Of a stretch of DNA of 64,000 nt, positions 20,512 through 31,220 are shown one piece after another (the stretch's first letter is position 1; every line of letters begins with the position of its first letter). Origin of the DNA: Zygnema cylindricum. Taxonomy: Eukaryota > Streptophyta > Zygnematophyceae > Zygnematales > Zygnemataceae. The stretch lies in contig JBBHKE010001395.1 in the NCBI GenBank assembly GCA_037447655.1, positions 746,001 to 810,000 on the forward strand, given 5' to 3'. The notes beneath the pieces are model-generated. The model was not told the origin of the DNA. It ran no database searches and was given only the letters and a program-made list of their open reading frames with translations. Position numbers and translations under genes: made by a program.

Positions 20512-23500
20512 ATGTTTTCTTGGCGTAAGGGAATTTTCAAAATTTTACCTAGCATTGTCTCAGGGCTCACATTTGGAAACTGTCAAAAAATTGTTCATTT
20601 AGAAGATGACGATAGCAATGTAGGAATAAAAAACCCCCTACAATATAGTGAAACAGATAGAGCACAGATCATCAAAAATACATTAAAACATCGTAACCCA
20701 AAAACTGAAAAAGTTCGTCAAGTTGGTTTAAATCAGTATGAAATTTTTTGGAGTGCCCAAGGGCACCCAAATGTAGCTATTACACCTGATGGGGTTACTA
20801 AACTATTAGAGAATAACAAAAATAAAAGCTATACCACACTCATACAATGGGTGAAAAGACTCTAAGACTCGTATAAAACGCAATTAGCCATAAAAGGAGG
20901 GGGGTGAAAATCCTAGAGTCAACAATTTCATCCAAAAACTTTTAGGAGTCCAAAAAAATACATCAAATTTTTTAAAAAATAACCATGGAGACCGTCGAGA
21001 ATGTATACGAGAAGCGTATTCTCTCGAAGATTACAAAAGGTTTTCAACATTTTGGTAGGAGTTGACCGAATGAAAGCACAAAGAAAAAAAGTTGGGGATG
21101 GAACCATACACCAGCATTCAAGTGAGGTATGTATCGATAAAAATATTAAATTTTGTATTTCATTGTTTAGATTCATGTTGTTTTTTACTTAACATTTTAA
21201 TTTTATAGGGTGCATAATTTTTGAGTTTCTTATCCGATTTTCTTATTTTAGGGTTTAGATTTTAATTTTTGACTTTATAATACATTTTTTTAACATGTTT
21301 TTTTGGGATTCAAATAGATTTTAAAAGTTAACTCCAAAATCTATTTAAAACAGAGACAAAATTAGGTGCATTTTTGTTTTTGGAGAAAGTAAACATTCTT
21401 TTAAAATAAAGCTCCATTTATGTTTGTAACATTGTCATTTTTTTTGTTTGTGTTGTTTTGTTTATTTTTTTTGTGATGCAATTTTTGTTTTTTGGGAAAA
21501 ATGGTAATTTTTTTTCAAAGAAAGCTCTCATTATATTTGTAACATTGTCATTTTTTGTCTCTTTGATGCTTTGTTTTTGTTTTTTGTAGGAGTCAATTTA
21601 TCATGAACCATGCGTGTCTCAGTCGAGGCGATGATTCCATAAATGCTTAGTTAGCAAATGTTTTTTCGTATGATCTTCCTTTTCTTGGGCCAGACAAGGG
21701 TTATGTTTTGGCGATGGTTACATGAAATGGGAAAACTAATGTGTTAAGTAATCTAAAAAAATGGAGCTTTAATGAAATGTGTATTTTTGTAATGTTTTGT
21801 GCATAACCCAAAAACAAGTTTTACTAATTTTTTTCGGTGTTTTTATGGTATTTTTTTACCGCAGAACGGTCGTCCGGAATTTATCGGATGCATGCGTCAC
21901 TTAGACTTTTTTATTTGTTCGGTAGGTGCTGTGGCCCAACAGTTTTTTGGAGGTGGGAATTAGCTACAAATAAAAATGCAATTCTTAATTTTTCGACGAA
22001 AAAATCTGTTATGGTGAGCCTTTCACGTAAGGGAGAGTTTTAGCGGAAGACCAAGAAGGAAAAGAAACACAGTTCATGCAACCTCTTTGCTACAATACAC
22101 AATTTCAGTATATAAAAAAAAAACATTCCAAACCAAAAATATTTCCTTGTCTCATAAAACCCATGCCGGACGTGGTAAAGGAGCAACGATGTTGGAGACA
22201 AGAGGGTGCGTTTTTGTAAAATTAACATTTGATTTTTTTTCATGCATTTATTTGAAATAATGAAGTTTTGTTATCTATGTTCTCATTTTTTAAATTTTGA
22301 TTTTTTTTTGGTAAATATTTCAGTGGTGATCGAGAAGCCATTAGAGTGATGGGACGTTGGACATCCGACCACTTCTCATACTCTTATGTCATGGATTTGC
22401 CAATGGACATTCTTCTTCAAGCTTCTGGCCACTAAAACAACACCATAAAATATTTTCTACCTTGTTCCAGAGTGAAACCCCCTTCTACTATTTGTGCTAT
22501 GTTTTAGCCGTGGGTCAAAACGACATATGTTGAGCTGCCAACAGTATGTTTATAAAAACTCTCACCATTTCTATCATTACTTTTTGTGCTAAGTAATCTT
22601 TGGTGTTTTATGTTCGTCACATTTTTTTTATATTACTCTATTTTTTTTCTTGTATTCACTTATATTCATTTTTTTATTGTTTTTTTTTTATTTTTTTTTG
22701 TCTTTTCAATTGTTTTTCCAGTTTTTCAATTGTTTTTCTGTTTTTATGTTGTTTTTTATGTGTTTTTCCGGTAATTTTGTATTCTTTTAATTGGTTTTGT
22801 TTTTCTCTTTCCCTCTCAATCTCTTTTTATTTTTTTCTCTCCCTGTCACATTTTTTTTTATTTTATATGTAATATTTTTTTTTATATATATATATTTTAT
22901 GCATTGTTTTTTTGTTTTTGTTTTAATCTTAATGAATTATTTTTCTATTGAACCATACAAATGTTTTTTTGTGCAGAAAAATGCTCGAGCTTCTAAATCT
23001 GAAAGAGATTTAAGCGCACAAAATTTCGTTCACACCATGTTATGGCTCAAAAGTGTGTTTTTACAGGACCGTATTTTTTTCCATGATTTATTTTCTGATC
23101 TTCCTATCTTCAAGCACAAACTGTTCCAATCTCGTTTTTGGTCGTCATTCAAAGGCGAAGTCAAAAAAACTTGTCATGAAGCATCAAACATGTGGGCTTC
23201 AATTGCTGATGCCGAAGCAAATGTGCCAATTACAATCTCACAAGTGGGAAAATCAGTTGATTCGCTATTCATGTGGAGTGAAGCTTGTGGAAGAAATATT
23301 GATTACATGGGAGAGGAAATGTATTATGTAAAAGAGACACTTTCAAGTTTGAATAAGAAAATGTGTAGTATAGATGATAAGTTAACGCATATTATGTAGG
23401 TGGTAGATGGTCAAAGAGAGGCGTTTCATGTAAGACAACCTTCTCAAAATCAAAATAGACCATAAGAAGGTGAATCAGCGATGGGAATCGGGACTCTGAA

Positions 23501-23917
23501 CGTGATCTTCCTCGAAGTCAAGACGAGCAACATGAAACTCATGTGGAAACGGCACGAGCAACTGAACCCTTTCCACCTCCTATTCCTTTACAAGAAAAAT
23601 CTTATCAAGTGCCTTTGATGACTCAAATCGGAGCGCGACTTCACACGGTTAAAGATGTGTGGAAAGCATACCATGATGGTATAGGTGGGCTCCCTTCCAT
23701 TGCCGATTTGGAATCAAGTAGAACTAGTTGGAGGAAAGGAGAATATCGAAAGTTTTATAATTGGAATATCATCTTGGAGGAAGTTAAAAGAATAGCAAAG
23801 GTGAATGGTGTAACATTATGTACGGCATTGAGCAGGTTGCAAGATCGCCAATTCGTGAACAAATGGAGTCTACGCGACATATCAAGGAGATTAACGACTA
23901 AAAACAAAAAAAACTAA
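20512..23917 (+). pseudogene. Crypton tyrosine recombinase with GCR1_C domain, intron-containing, decayed
   Basis: Five coding blocks, at 20512-21126, 21590-21740, 21865-22205, 22324-22543 and 22977-23917, are separated by GT...AG introns whose joins keep the frame. Block 1 is an N-terminal helical domain. Block 2 gives LSRGDDS (catalytic Arg, codon 21624) and NGKTN (Lys). Block 3 gives RHLDFFICSVGAVA and KTHAGR (the HxxR motif, nt 22162-22173). Block 4 gives GRWTSDHFSYSYV (Trp and the nucleophile Tyr, nt 22385 or 22379) and CSRVKPPSTICAMF. Block 5 has a helical linker, then VWKAYHDGIGGLPS...WRKGEYRKFY, the GCR1_C DNA-binding signature. Breaks seen: stops at 20863, 21056, 21071, 21648, 21723, one after SGH, a TAG before PWV and one at 23397, plus frameshifts in the G run near 20900, near 21945, in 22020-22120 and in 23400-23490. 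All catalytic residues survive. Cryptons integrate circular DNA by tyrosine recombination. Confidence 0.87.
21127..21589 (+). other. Intron of the Crypton gene with an internal duplication
   Basis: GTATGT at 21127 and TTTTTGTAG at 21589 mark it. Removing it joins VR to SQF in frame. Inside, aaagctc...atttgtaacattgtcattttttt occurs twice (about 21410-21445 and 21520-21560), so part of the intron is duplicated. Confidence 0.75.
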
Positions 23918-23921
23918 ATTG

Positions 23922-24360
23922 TAGTTTGTGAGACTGTTTTGGCACTTATTATAAATGTGTTTTATTTTGCTTTTAAAAGTTTTTATAAACATATATAATA
24001 ATATATAATGTGTATTTAAACTGATTTTTTTATAAATTCAAACTCGTGTAATGAGTTTGCTTGTATTTTTGTTATTTTCGGCCCATGGTATGTTTATGTT
24101 TTATTTGTTTTTTCCTTTATTTTAACTTGTTTTTTTATTTGATAAAAAAAGACCTGTAAACCTTTGATGTTGTTGAAGTTAATGTTTGTTGTAACCTGTT
24201 TCATAAATATTATCATTTTAATTTGTATTTACAAAATAAATTATTCAATATTTGCTGCTTACTGTGTTTTCATCATTAAGTTGGATATCGTGTTCACTTA
24301 CACTACTTCTATATGTATATGATTTTAATTTCACTATTTTTATAAACAATTACATTAGGC
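23922..24360. other. AT-rich 3' flank of the Crypton
   Basis: No gene is seen. The stretch is T- and A-rich with AATAAA-like signals (24235). Confidence 0.5.
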
Positions 24361-24985
24361 TGAAAAGTTTTAGTTAAAGTTTTTTGGTTTATATAACAAA
24401 TTATAACTTAACACAAACCAAATAGAGTTTATCTATCATGGTCAATTAAAAATGTAGTCGTTGTGTTTGTCAAACTTAATAAGGTTGAAATATTGTAAAA
24501 CACAAAAATCATAACAACGATCGTGGGAGTCAAATATCTACAATATTTCGTTTTGTGATACAATAAGAGGAAATAAAAACAACGGCTAATAATTATCATC
24601 GTTTATTTGTTATTTTTTTTTTTTAAATGCCTATTGTCGAATACTTAATCGGATATTTCAAAAAATTTATGAATGATTATGTTACATTAGAAAGGTTTAT
24701 TTAATGCTTTTGGTTTATGTATAACAAACTATAACTTAACACAAACCAAATATAGTTTCTCTATTATGGTTTATCAAATTGTAGTCGTTGTATTTGTCAA
24801 ACTTAATAGGCGGGCTTGAAACATTGTAAGATAGAAAAACGATAACATCGATCTTTGGAGTAAAATTTGTTCTATTATTCGTTTTGTGATACCATAAAAC
24901 AAAATAAAAGCAATGACTAACTATTCTCATCCGTTGTTGAGTTTTTTTATTTTATAAATGCCTTTTGTCCAAGATTTGATCGGAT
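24361..24985. repeat. Imperfect tandem duplication of about 300 bp
   Basis: Copy 1 (about 24361-24657) and copy 2 (about 24687-24985) share ATAACTTAACACAAACCAAAT, GTAGTCGTTGT, TTTGTCAAACTTAATA and TTCGTTTTGTGATAC in the same order. They diverge by substitutions and small gaps. The pair lies between the Crypton and the right inverted repeat and may be the 3' non-coding end of the element. Confidence 0.8.
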
Positions 24986-25359
24986 AGTCAATGTATTTAT
25001 TTTTATATTTGTGTTATATTATGTATAAATGTTTTATTACATTACGATTAATGCATTAATATTCCACAATTTTAACAATATATTTAATTAAACAGCATTA
25101 AAAATATATTAACGATGGGGACCAAAAAAATAATTAATTCAAACAGCCGCTAAGGACCAACCGACCAGCAGCAAATTGAGTGATTAACTACTCTATTTTG
25201 AGTAGCAGCGTATCGAGGAGATCGACGATATAGGCGCTATGGTAACGTAGCGGCAATGGGCAGCACGTCTTATTTTTGTTTTTTTAATTTTTTTGGGACG
25301 CCTTCCTTCGTGCGTTGGTTTTTAACTTTTTATTGTTTTTTGTTTTACTTGACACTTTG

Positions 25360-25720
25360 ACATCGCCCGCCGCGAAAGCACCTATTTATCCGTTTGCGTC
25401 CTCCCGCGAGACGCCGTACGCCGCCAGCTAATAAAGGTATACCTGGCCCGGCGACTGGCACACCTGGCCCGGTTACGTCTTCGCGGGCCAATTCGAAATG
25501 TGTCGAACCGGCATCCGCGGGAGTCTCCGCGAGGTTATCCTGCGGCCGGCGTTTCTCTCCTCGACCCTCCGCGAGGCTCCTCGTTTCGGCCTGTACCGGC
25601 AGTTTGCTCTCCGCGCACCTGTCGACTTTTGACGCATAAAACTGAGTCTTTTGTCCGCCCCTACGCTCCAAAACGGTCAAACCAACTGCTCTAACCGTCA
25701 CCGCTACGTTTTTTGTCATT
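25360..25720. other. GC-rich patch with no recognised gene
   Basis: The base composition changes sharply against the AT-rich surroundings. An open frame of 124 codons exists on the minus strand (25719-25345) but looks like no family I know. A short direct repeat CACCTGGCCCGG occurs around 25440-25475. Confidence 0.4.
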
Positions 25721-25759
25721 TTATGAAATTTGGCGTACGGATCCCAGAATTTATGACAT

Positions 25760-25788
25760 CCGTTTTCCCATTTTTCAAGTGTGAACCA
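25760..25788 (-). repeat. Right arm of the 29-bp inverted repeat
   Basis: This is the exact reverse complement of 18832-18860. It sits about 1.8 kb beyond the last Crypton codon. Confidence 0.85.
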
Positions 25789-25799
25789 AGCAAATGATC

Positions 25800-26226
25800 T
25801 TAGGTCGTACTTCCATTAGCGGTTGCAGTAAGTGTACGGACACGTTTACTGACTGCTGACGTCACTTAATTGCGCTTTGATTCACATGGAGAATTTTTTT
25901 TCTGCAAAACTTGCGATCAGAGAAACCACCAAAGGTAGAAGAGGGGTAAAAAAAAAAACACACACATTTAAAGACTACGTGAGCCAAGAATCCAAGATAC
26001 AACATGGGCATGGAGAACAAACTAGAAAGTCGGTGCTAACCGCCAAAGACTAGGCAAATCTACCAAAGGTGACTACCCACAAACGGAAGAAGAAACAATA
26101 GTACAGTACATGACTGGCCCCCATCCGTACCAAGATAAAGTACACAACCTCGACGATCTTGGATCACATTGGCACGTCGAAAACACACGTGCGAAAATGT
26201 TCGAAACAGGACAAGCTACAGTACAG
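25800..26226. other. Unassigned intergenic stretch
   Basis: I see no gene or repeat that I can name. Confidence 0.5.
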
Positions 26227-26447
26227 TACACCGCCAATCGTTATTAGCGTTGTTTACGCTAATTCCGTCCCGCTTTTTTTTTTTTTATTCTCAAATAGAA
26301 TTATCCACACTATTTAAAAAAAAATCCTAATTCCTAATTAGAATAGACGATTTCTTCGAAAATTTTTAAATTCCCGATTAGCGTAAACCACGCTATATAT
26401 TCGTATACGCTAAAAAAACTTACACGCTAATAACGATTGGCGGTGTA
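26227..26447. mobile_element. TA-flanked MITE, CACCGCCAATCGTTATTAG variant
   Basis: It starts TACACCGCCAATCGTTATTAG and ends CTAATAACGATTGGCGGTGTA, a perfect inverted pair. The interior is AT-rich and non-coding. Confidence 0.85.
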
Positions 26448-27692
26448 GTTGAAACGTCTCCAAAGCCCGTAGTCCGTACTATTGGTCCTTTGGGAGGAAT
26501 TTTGGCATGTAGTGAAACGTGTGCCGTACTTTTAGCCAGTAGGGCTCACAAGGGACTGCCTCCTTAGGACTTGATATCAGGGAAAAGGACAAAATCTGTG
26601 ATATTGACGAGTATCAGACGTTGTCCTTGAAATTGAAAAGGGAAAAAAACGACAAAATCCCTGGTTTGACCATAATAAGATTCTATCTGATAGGGCTGCC
26701 CTGGAAATATGGCTAGACGTGACCACTGACTCTAGGTACAGTTTTCTACTTTGTCGTCTAGTGGTTTCTCTCTGCGAAATTGTCGGGTTTTTATCCTTTT
26801 CCGGGGATTTCGTTGAGAGGGTTGTAAGTTTTTCCGTTGTCTGTTTTAATAAATGGAGTAAAACTTCCAACCAATCAGAAACGCCCTCAACCAGTTTATC
26901 ACACGGTCGTGGGTCCTGCCGAAAACTACACAAGTGCGAACGGGCGCACGAAAAGCTTCTGCCGTCCATTAGCCAATACGATGCAGAAATTTTAACGATC
27001 GTCGGCCGTAACGTAACACCCGCAACGTAATAACTAATTTCCCGAAAGCGAAGCGTACGGTATTTCGGGTACTCGCGACAAATATTTGTAATAATTAATG
27101 TTAAGTCCTACTAACGCGACCAATCGTACGGCTTTCGAGACATGCACGTTGCGTAGCCGAGGATTCTAGTTACAGTCGTAAGTGATGTATTCAGTTGGTG
27201 AGATCTTGGTCGTTGGATATTTCAAACTTAAAGAAAATCTACCGTTGTTCAAACCTAAATGTACTGGTTCGAACTGTGGCCAGCGGATCATTACGCGTCA
27301 GCTCTAAATAGCTCCTACTGTAAACGAGCTTGATCGCTGATTGGACACGTCTTTTTGGACCTCAGCTATTTTACTAGTCGTGTAGATCTTCGACAGTTAG
27401 GGTATGGCCCCATGTGGCTAAGTTCGGGTTTTTTCTGTCGCTTTACTTTATAGCTTAGTGCCGTACTGCCTAAGTTGCGACCGTACAAATAAATCGCAAA
27501 TTTGTAAAGTACAATTTGCGTCATTCTCTAACTTAGGATGTACAAAGATTTGTCGTCTTTTGATTTTTCGACCCAGTGTCACGTCATCTTCAAGCTCAGT
27601 CGTTTATATGTGCTGGTTACACGTGTACAGCTTCAATCAAAGAGAGGCGTCTTCTAAAGGCATCCATGTACAGACATCTAATATCTCTACAG
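26448..27692. other. Unassigned intergenic stretch
   Basis: No convincing gene. Two opposite frames cover 26577-27030, but neither looks like a known family. A short hairpin (CCCGAAAGCG...TATTTCGGG) lies near 27041. Confidence 0.5.
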
Positions 27693-27895
27693 TACACCGT
27701 GAATCGTTATTAGCCTTATGTACGCTATATCGGCACCCCAAAATTTTGACATTGATACCTTAAATATAATAAATTACACTATTTAAGAAGGTGGACCAAA
27801 ATCTGCCACGTCTCCTAGCACTATTTTAGAATGTATGATGCTATTTTTTTCTTTACACTAATAATTTCTATACGCTAATAACGATTCAAGGTGTA
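27693..27895. mobile_element. TA-flanked MITE, CACCGTGAATCGTTATTAG variant
   Basis: It starts TACACCGTGAATCGTTATTAG and ends CTAATAACGATTCAAGGTGTA. It is about 200 bp long and non-coding. Confidence 0.85.
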
Positions 27896-28499
27896 CCGTC
27901 GAATGTTATTCCAGATGGTCGTAAAAATGCCATACTGTCAGTCGACTCATCATCCGGAAGAACCTTGTACGGAGTTTTGTACCATCCGCAGACTGTACGG
28001 CTGACCGCGGGAATATCCAATGTCCATATTCCAGCTGTCACCAGGGTTTTACAACGCCTTCCAAATGACTCCAGCAATTAGGGTTTAGTTTTATTTTTTG
28101 GCTTTGTCCTTTTCGACAAATCTTTCACCAACGATAAATTCGCGCGGAAATAACATTTTTCTTTACCATCTACGTCAGTTGTGGTTCAAAAGTGCGAAAG
28201 CAATCATTAAGACACGTTATATGTAATTACCAACACTATATACGACACATAATATTTCCTAATATTTCGCAGCTAGGTTAACAGTTGTACTTTCACAACA
28301 AGAAGTGTACTTTTTGTGTTTCGTGCATTAACAGGCTGACTCCTCAAATGAGGGCAAATGTTGCCGGTCATGTATTTTGTCGGATTCGCCATTGTACTTA
28401 CCTAGACCTTACCAGTCGGCTGTACTTTTGTCACTTTTCCTATTTTGTCTCATTACATGCACACGTAAATTGTCGCCGGTATTAAATTGATGGTCGCCG

Positions 28500-28560
28500 C
28501 TCGTCAGATTTAAGCTCTTCCTTTCGAGCTAAGGTCTATTCGGGAGTTCGAGCCCCTTTT
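28500..28560 (+). tRNA. tRNA-like 3' half, pseudo-tRNA
   Basis: CGGGAGTTCGAGCCCC is a good T-arm with a B box, followed by a run of Ts that could end polymerase III transcription. A stem AGCTC/GAGCT with an 8-nt loop precedes it where the anticodon arm would be. No paired acceptor stem is seen, so I call it a relic. Confidence 0.35.
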
Positions 28561-28624
28561 TTTTCCTAAACCCTAAAAAAGTTCGACGAATACCTACCGG
28601 CACAGAATAGAAGCCATGGCTCTA

Positions 28625-31155
28625 TTATTCACACGTGCGAAAGAGGTGGCAATTCTCTTGACGCTGGCTGCTCTGTCGGCAGAAGTGTTGGGGAAGGATG
28701 GTACGTCTCTCTCTCTCTCTCTCTNNNNNNNNNNAGAGAGAGAAAGGGAGGGAGAGAACGAGCGGGAGAGAGGGAGAGAGGGGGAGAGAGGGAGAGAGGG
28801 CGAGCAAGAGAGGGAGGGAAAGAGAGAGAGTGAGAGGGAGAGAGAGAGGGAGAGAGGGAGAGAGGGAGAGGGAGTGAGAAAAAGAAAGAAAACGAGAGAG
28901 AGAACGGAGACAGAAAGACTCACCGGTTGTTGGTATCCTCCATAATATCCTCCATAGTTGTAAGCGTTGGGGTCTTGAGTATACCCATATTGGTCATATC
29001 CAGTACCATAACCATAATATCCTTGTTGCTGTTGTTGGTTCCATGCATTGGGATCCTGAGGAGCTTGACCCCACCCTCCTCCTCCTCCTCCTCCTCCTCC
29101 CCCTCCCTGAGAATGTCTCTGCCAGGGAACGCCCCAAAATCCCAAGATTAGGAAATCACGAAAATCTCAAAAACCCTAAAATCCTAAAATCCCAAAAACA
29201 TAAAATTCCAAAATCACAAAATCACAAAATCCCAATATCACAAAATCACAAAATCCCAAAATCCCAAAATCACAAAATCACAATACTTCCAAGGTTAGGA
29301 GATCATGAAAAACTTAAAACGCTAAAATCCCAAAATGACAAAATTGCAAAATCATAAAATTCCAACATTAGGAAATCACAAAAATATCAAAACACTAAAA
29401 TTCCCAAATGTCAAAATGCCAAAATACAAAATTCTGAGAGTAGGAAATTACGAAATCCCAAAATTAAAATTGCAACTACCTCAGACATAAAAAAACTTAA
29501 CGAAGACAGTTTTTTTCCCCCCGAAATTCTCAGTATCTCAAAATCCTAAAATCTCAACATCTTGAGGTCCAAAAATGCAAAATCTCAAAATTAGAAAATC
29601 ATAAAAAATCCAGGAATTTCAAAATCCCAACGTCCCAAGAATAGGAGAAAAATAGAATCAGAAAGCCTCACAGTTTTAATATCTTGGCCGGAACAGAAAT
29701 CTTAAAACCCAGAATTCCGAGATCAGTAAAAGAAACGAATCCTAAAGTATTAAAATTCCACGATAAAAAAAACAAAAATATCTTTATACCCCAATATCCC
29801 AATATCGGGGAAAAAAAAGAAAATAGAGACACCCAAAACTTTCTAAAAAGACAAAATACCAGGACTAGGGAAACAAACAACAGACATTCAGAGAATAAGA
29901 CTAAAATACAATCTCACTGAATGTAGTATAAAAAGGTACACCTAAAAATACAATTTTAAAAATACGTTGTACAAAAAATACGATTTTTCGCACCGTAAAT
30001 CGCTATATATGCGTTAAAAAAATATCAGTACACGTACAGATTTAAAAATAATAACTCTTTTATTTCCGGAGCAAATGCTGTGGACGATTGTGAACCACAC
30101 GTTAAGAAAAAAACCATAAGTATTATTAACATCATTTTGTGTTCAGAGGACAAAAAAAAAAAAGAATTTAGTGTTATTAATGCTAATATTGGTTCAGTGT
30201 AGTTGAGAGCTCCTCACAGTCCACTGGGGTGATCTAATGGAAAATTCGGTGTCTTTTATATTCGGAATTTAAATATAAAATGTATTTGTTGCATGAGTAA
30301 CTGTACTTAAAAGTACTCCAATAGAGCTTCCACAAAATGTCTTTCCAAGTTTGACCAAAATAACCTAGACTTTCCTAATTTCCAACTTTTCGCCATACTT
30401 TTAAAAAGTACGAACATCAAATATTTAACTTTCCATATTTTACAACACCCATACTTTATTTTGTTATTCGTAATCTTCAATAACGGATTCGACGCCACAA
30501 AACAGAAGCAATACTGTTCGGTTTTACGAAAAAGAAAACAGGAGATAGGGCATGTACAGATGTACATTGATGCTTAAACAAGCTTTTTAGTCAACACATA
30601 AAATCACGCGGATAAAAAAAAATGAGAAGAATGGGAGAAAACAGGGAGAAGCAAAAATCACATTCTGAACTTGTTGTTTAGCCGCGGGATTTCGTCCCCA
30701 AGAGAGTCGAACTGCCTGTTGCCCAATAACGGTTCCATGTAACCTCCGTAAAGCCTCCTCAGCATGTGGCCTGTCCCTCTCAGAACAAAGAAAAAAAACA
30801 GTAACAATTAAAGCACACGTGGACCACGAGAAGTTAACAAATAAAATACATATAATTTTGAAGGATCTGAGAGAGATTTGGTTTCAGCTAAGAGTCATAC
30901 AGGAAAGAAAAAGGCTCAAATGGCCATAAATTCCTGTAAAAAGTATGGGTTTTGAAAAAGCATGATAATAAGCGCATTATCTGGTTGTTTACCTCCAATA
31001 AGAGAGGCTTAAAAAAAAGGGTGACGGGGAAAGAAAAGAATTAGGTGCAGTAATAACTTGGTGAGAGTGTGACGAGTAGGCAGAATGGAGACCAAACTAT
31101 CATTGAAAGGAAGAGGGACAGAGATTCGGGGACGGAGTGGGGGAGAAAAAAAGAA

Positions 31156-31220
<65 letters not shown>

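Noticed and set aside
22586-22976. Phe-rich membrane-like frames
   Set aside because: They lie in a T-rich intron between two recombinase exons.
20512-23917. Reading the recombinase as a Starship captain or a phage integrase
   Set aside because: The C-terminal GCR1_C domain, the KTHAGR and GRW spacing and the introns fit a Crypton better; no cargo genes are seen.
25345-25719. 124-codon minus-strand frame in a GC-rich patch
   Set aside because: An open frame of this length is expected by chance in GC-rich DNA; no motif, no splice pattern, and an overlapping plus-strand frame is equally open.
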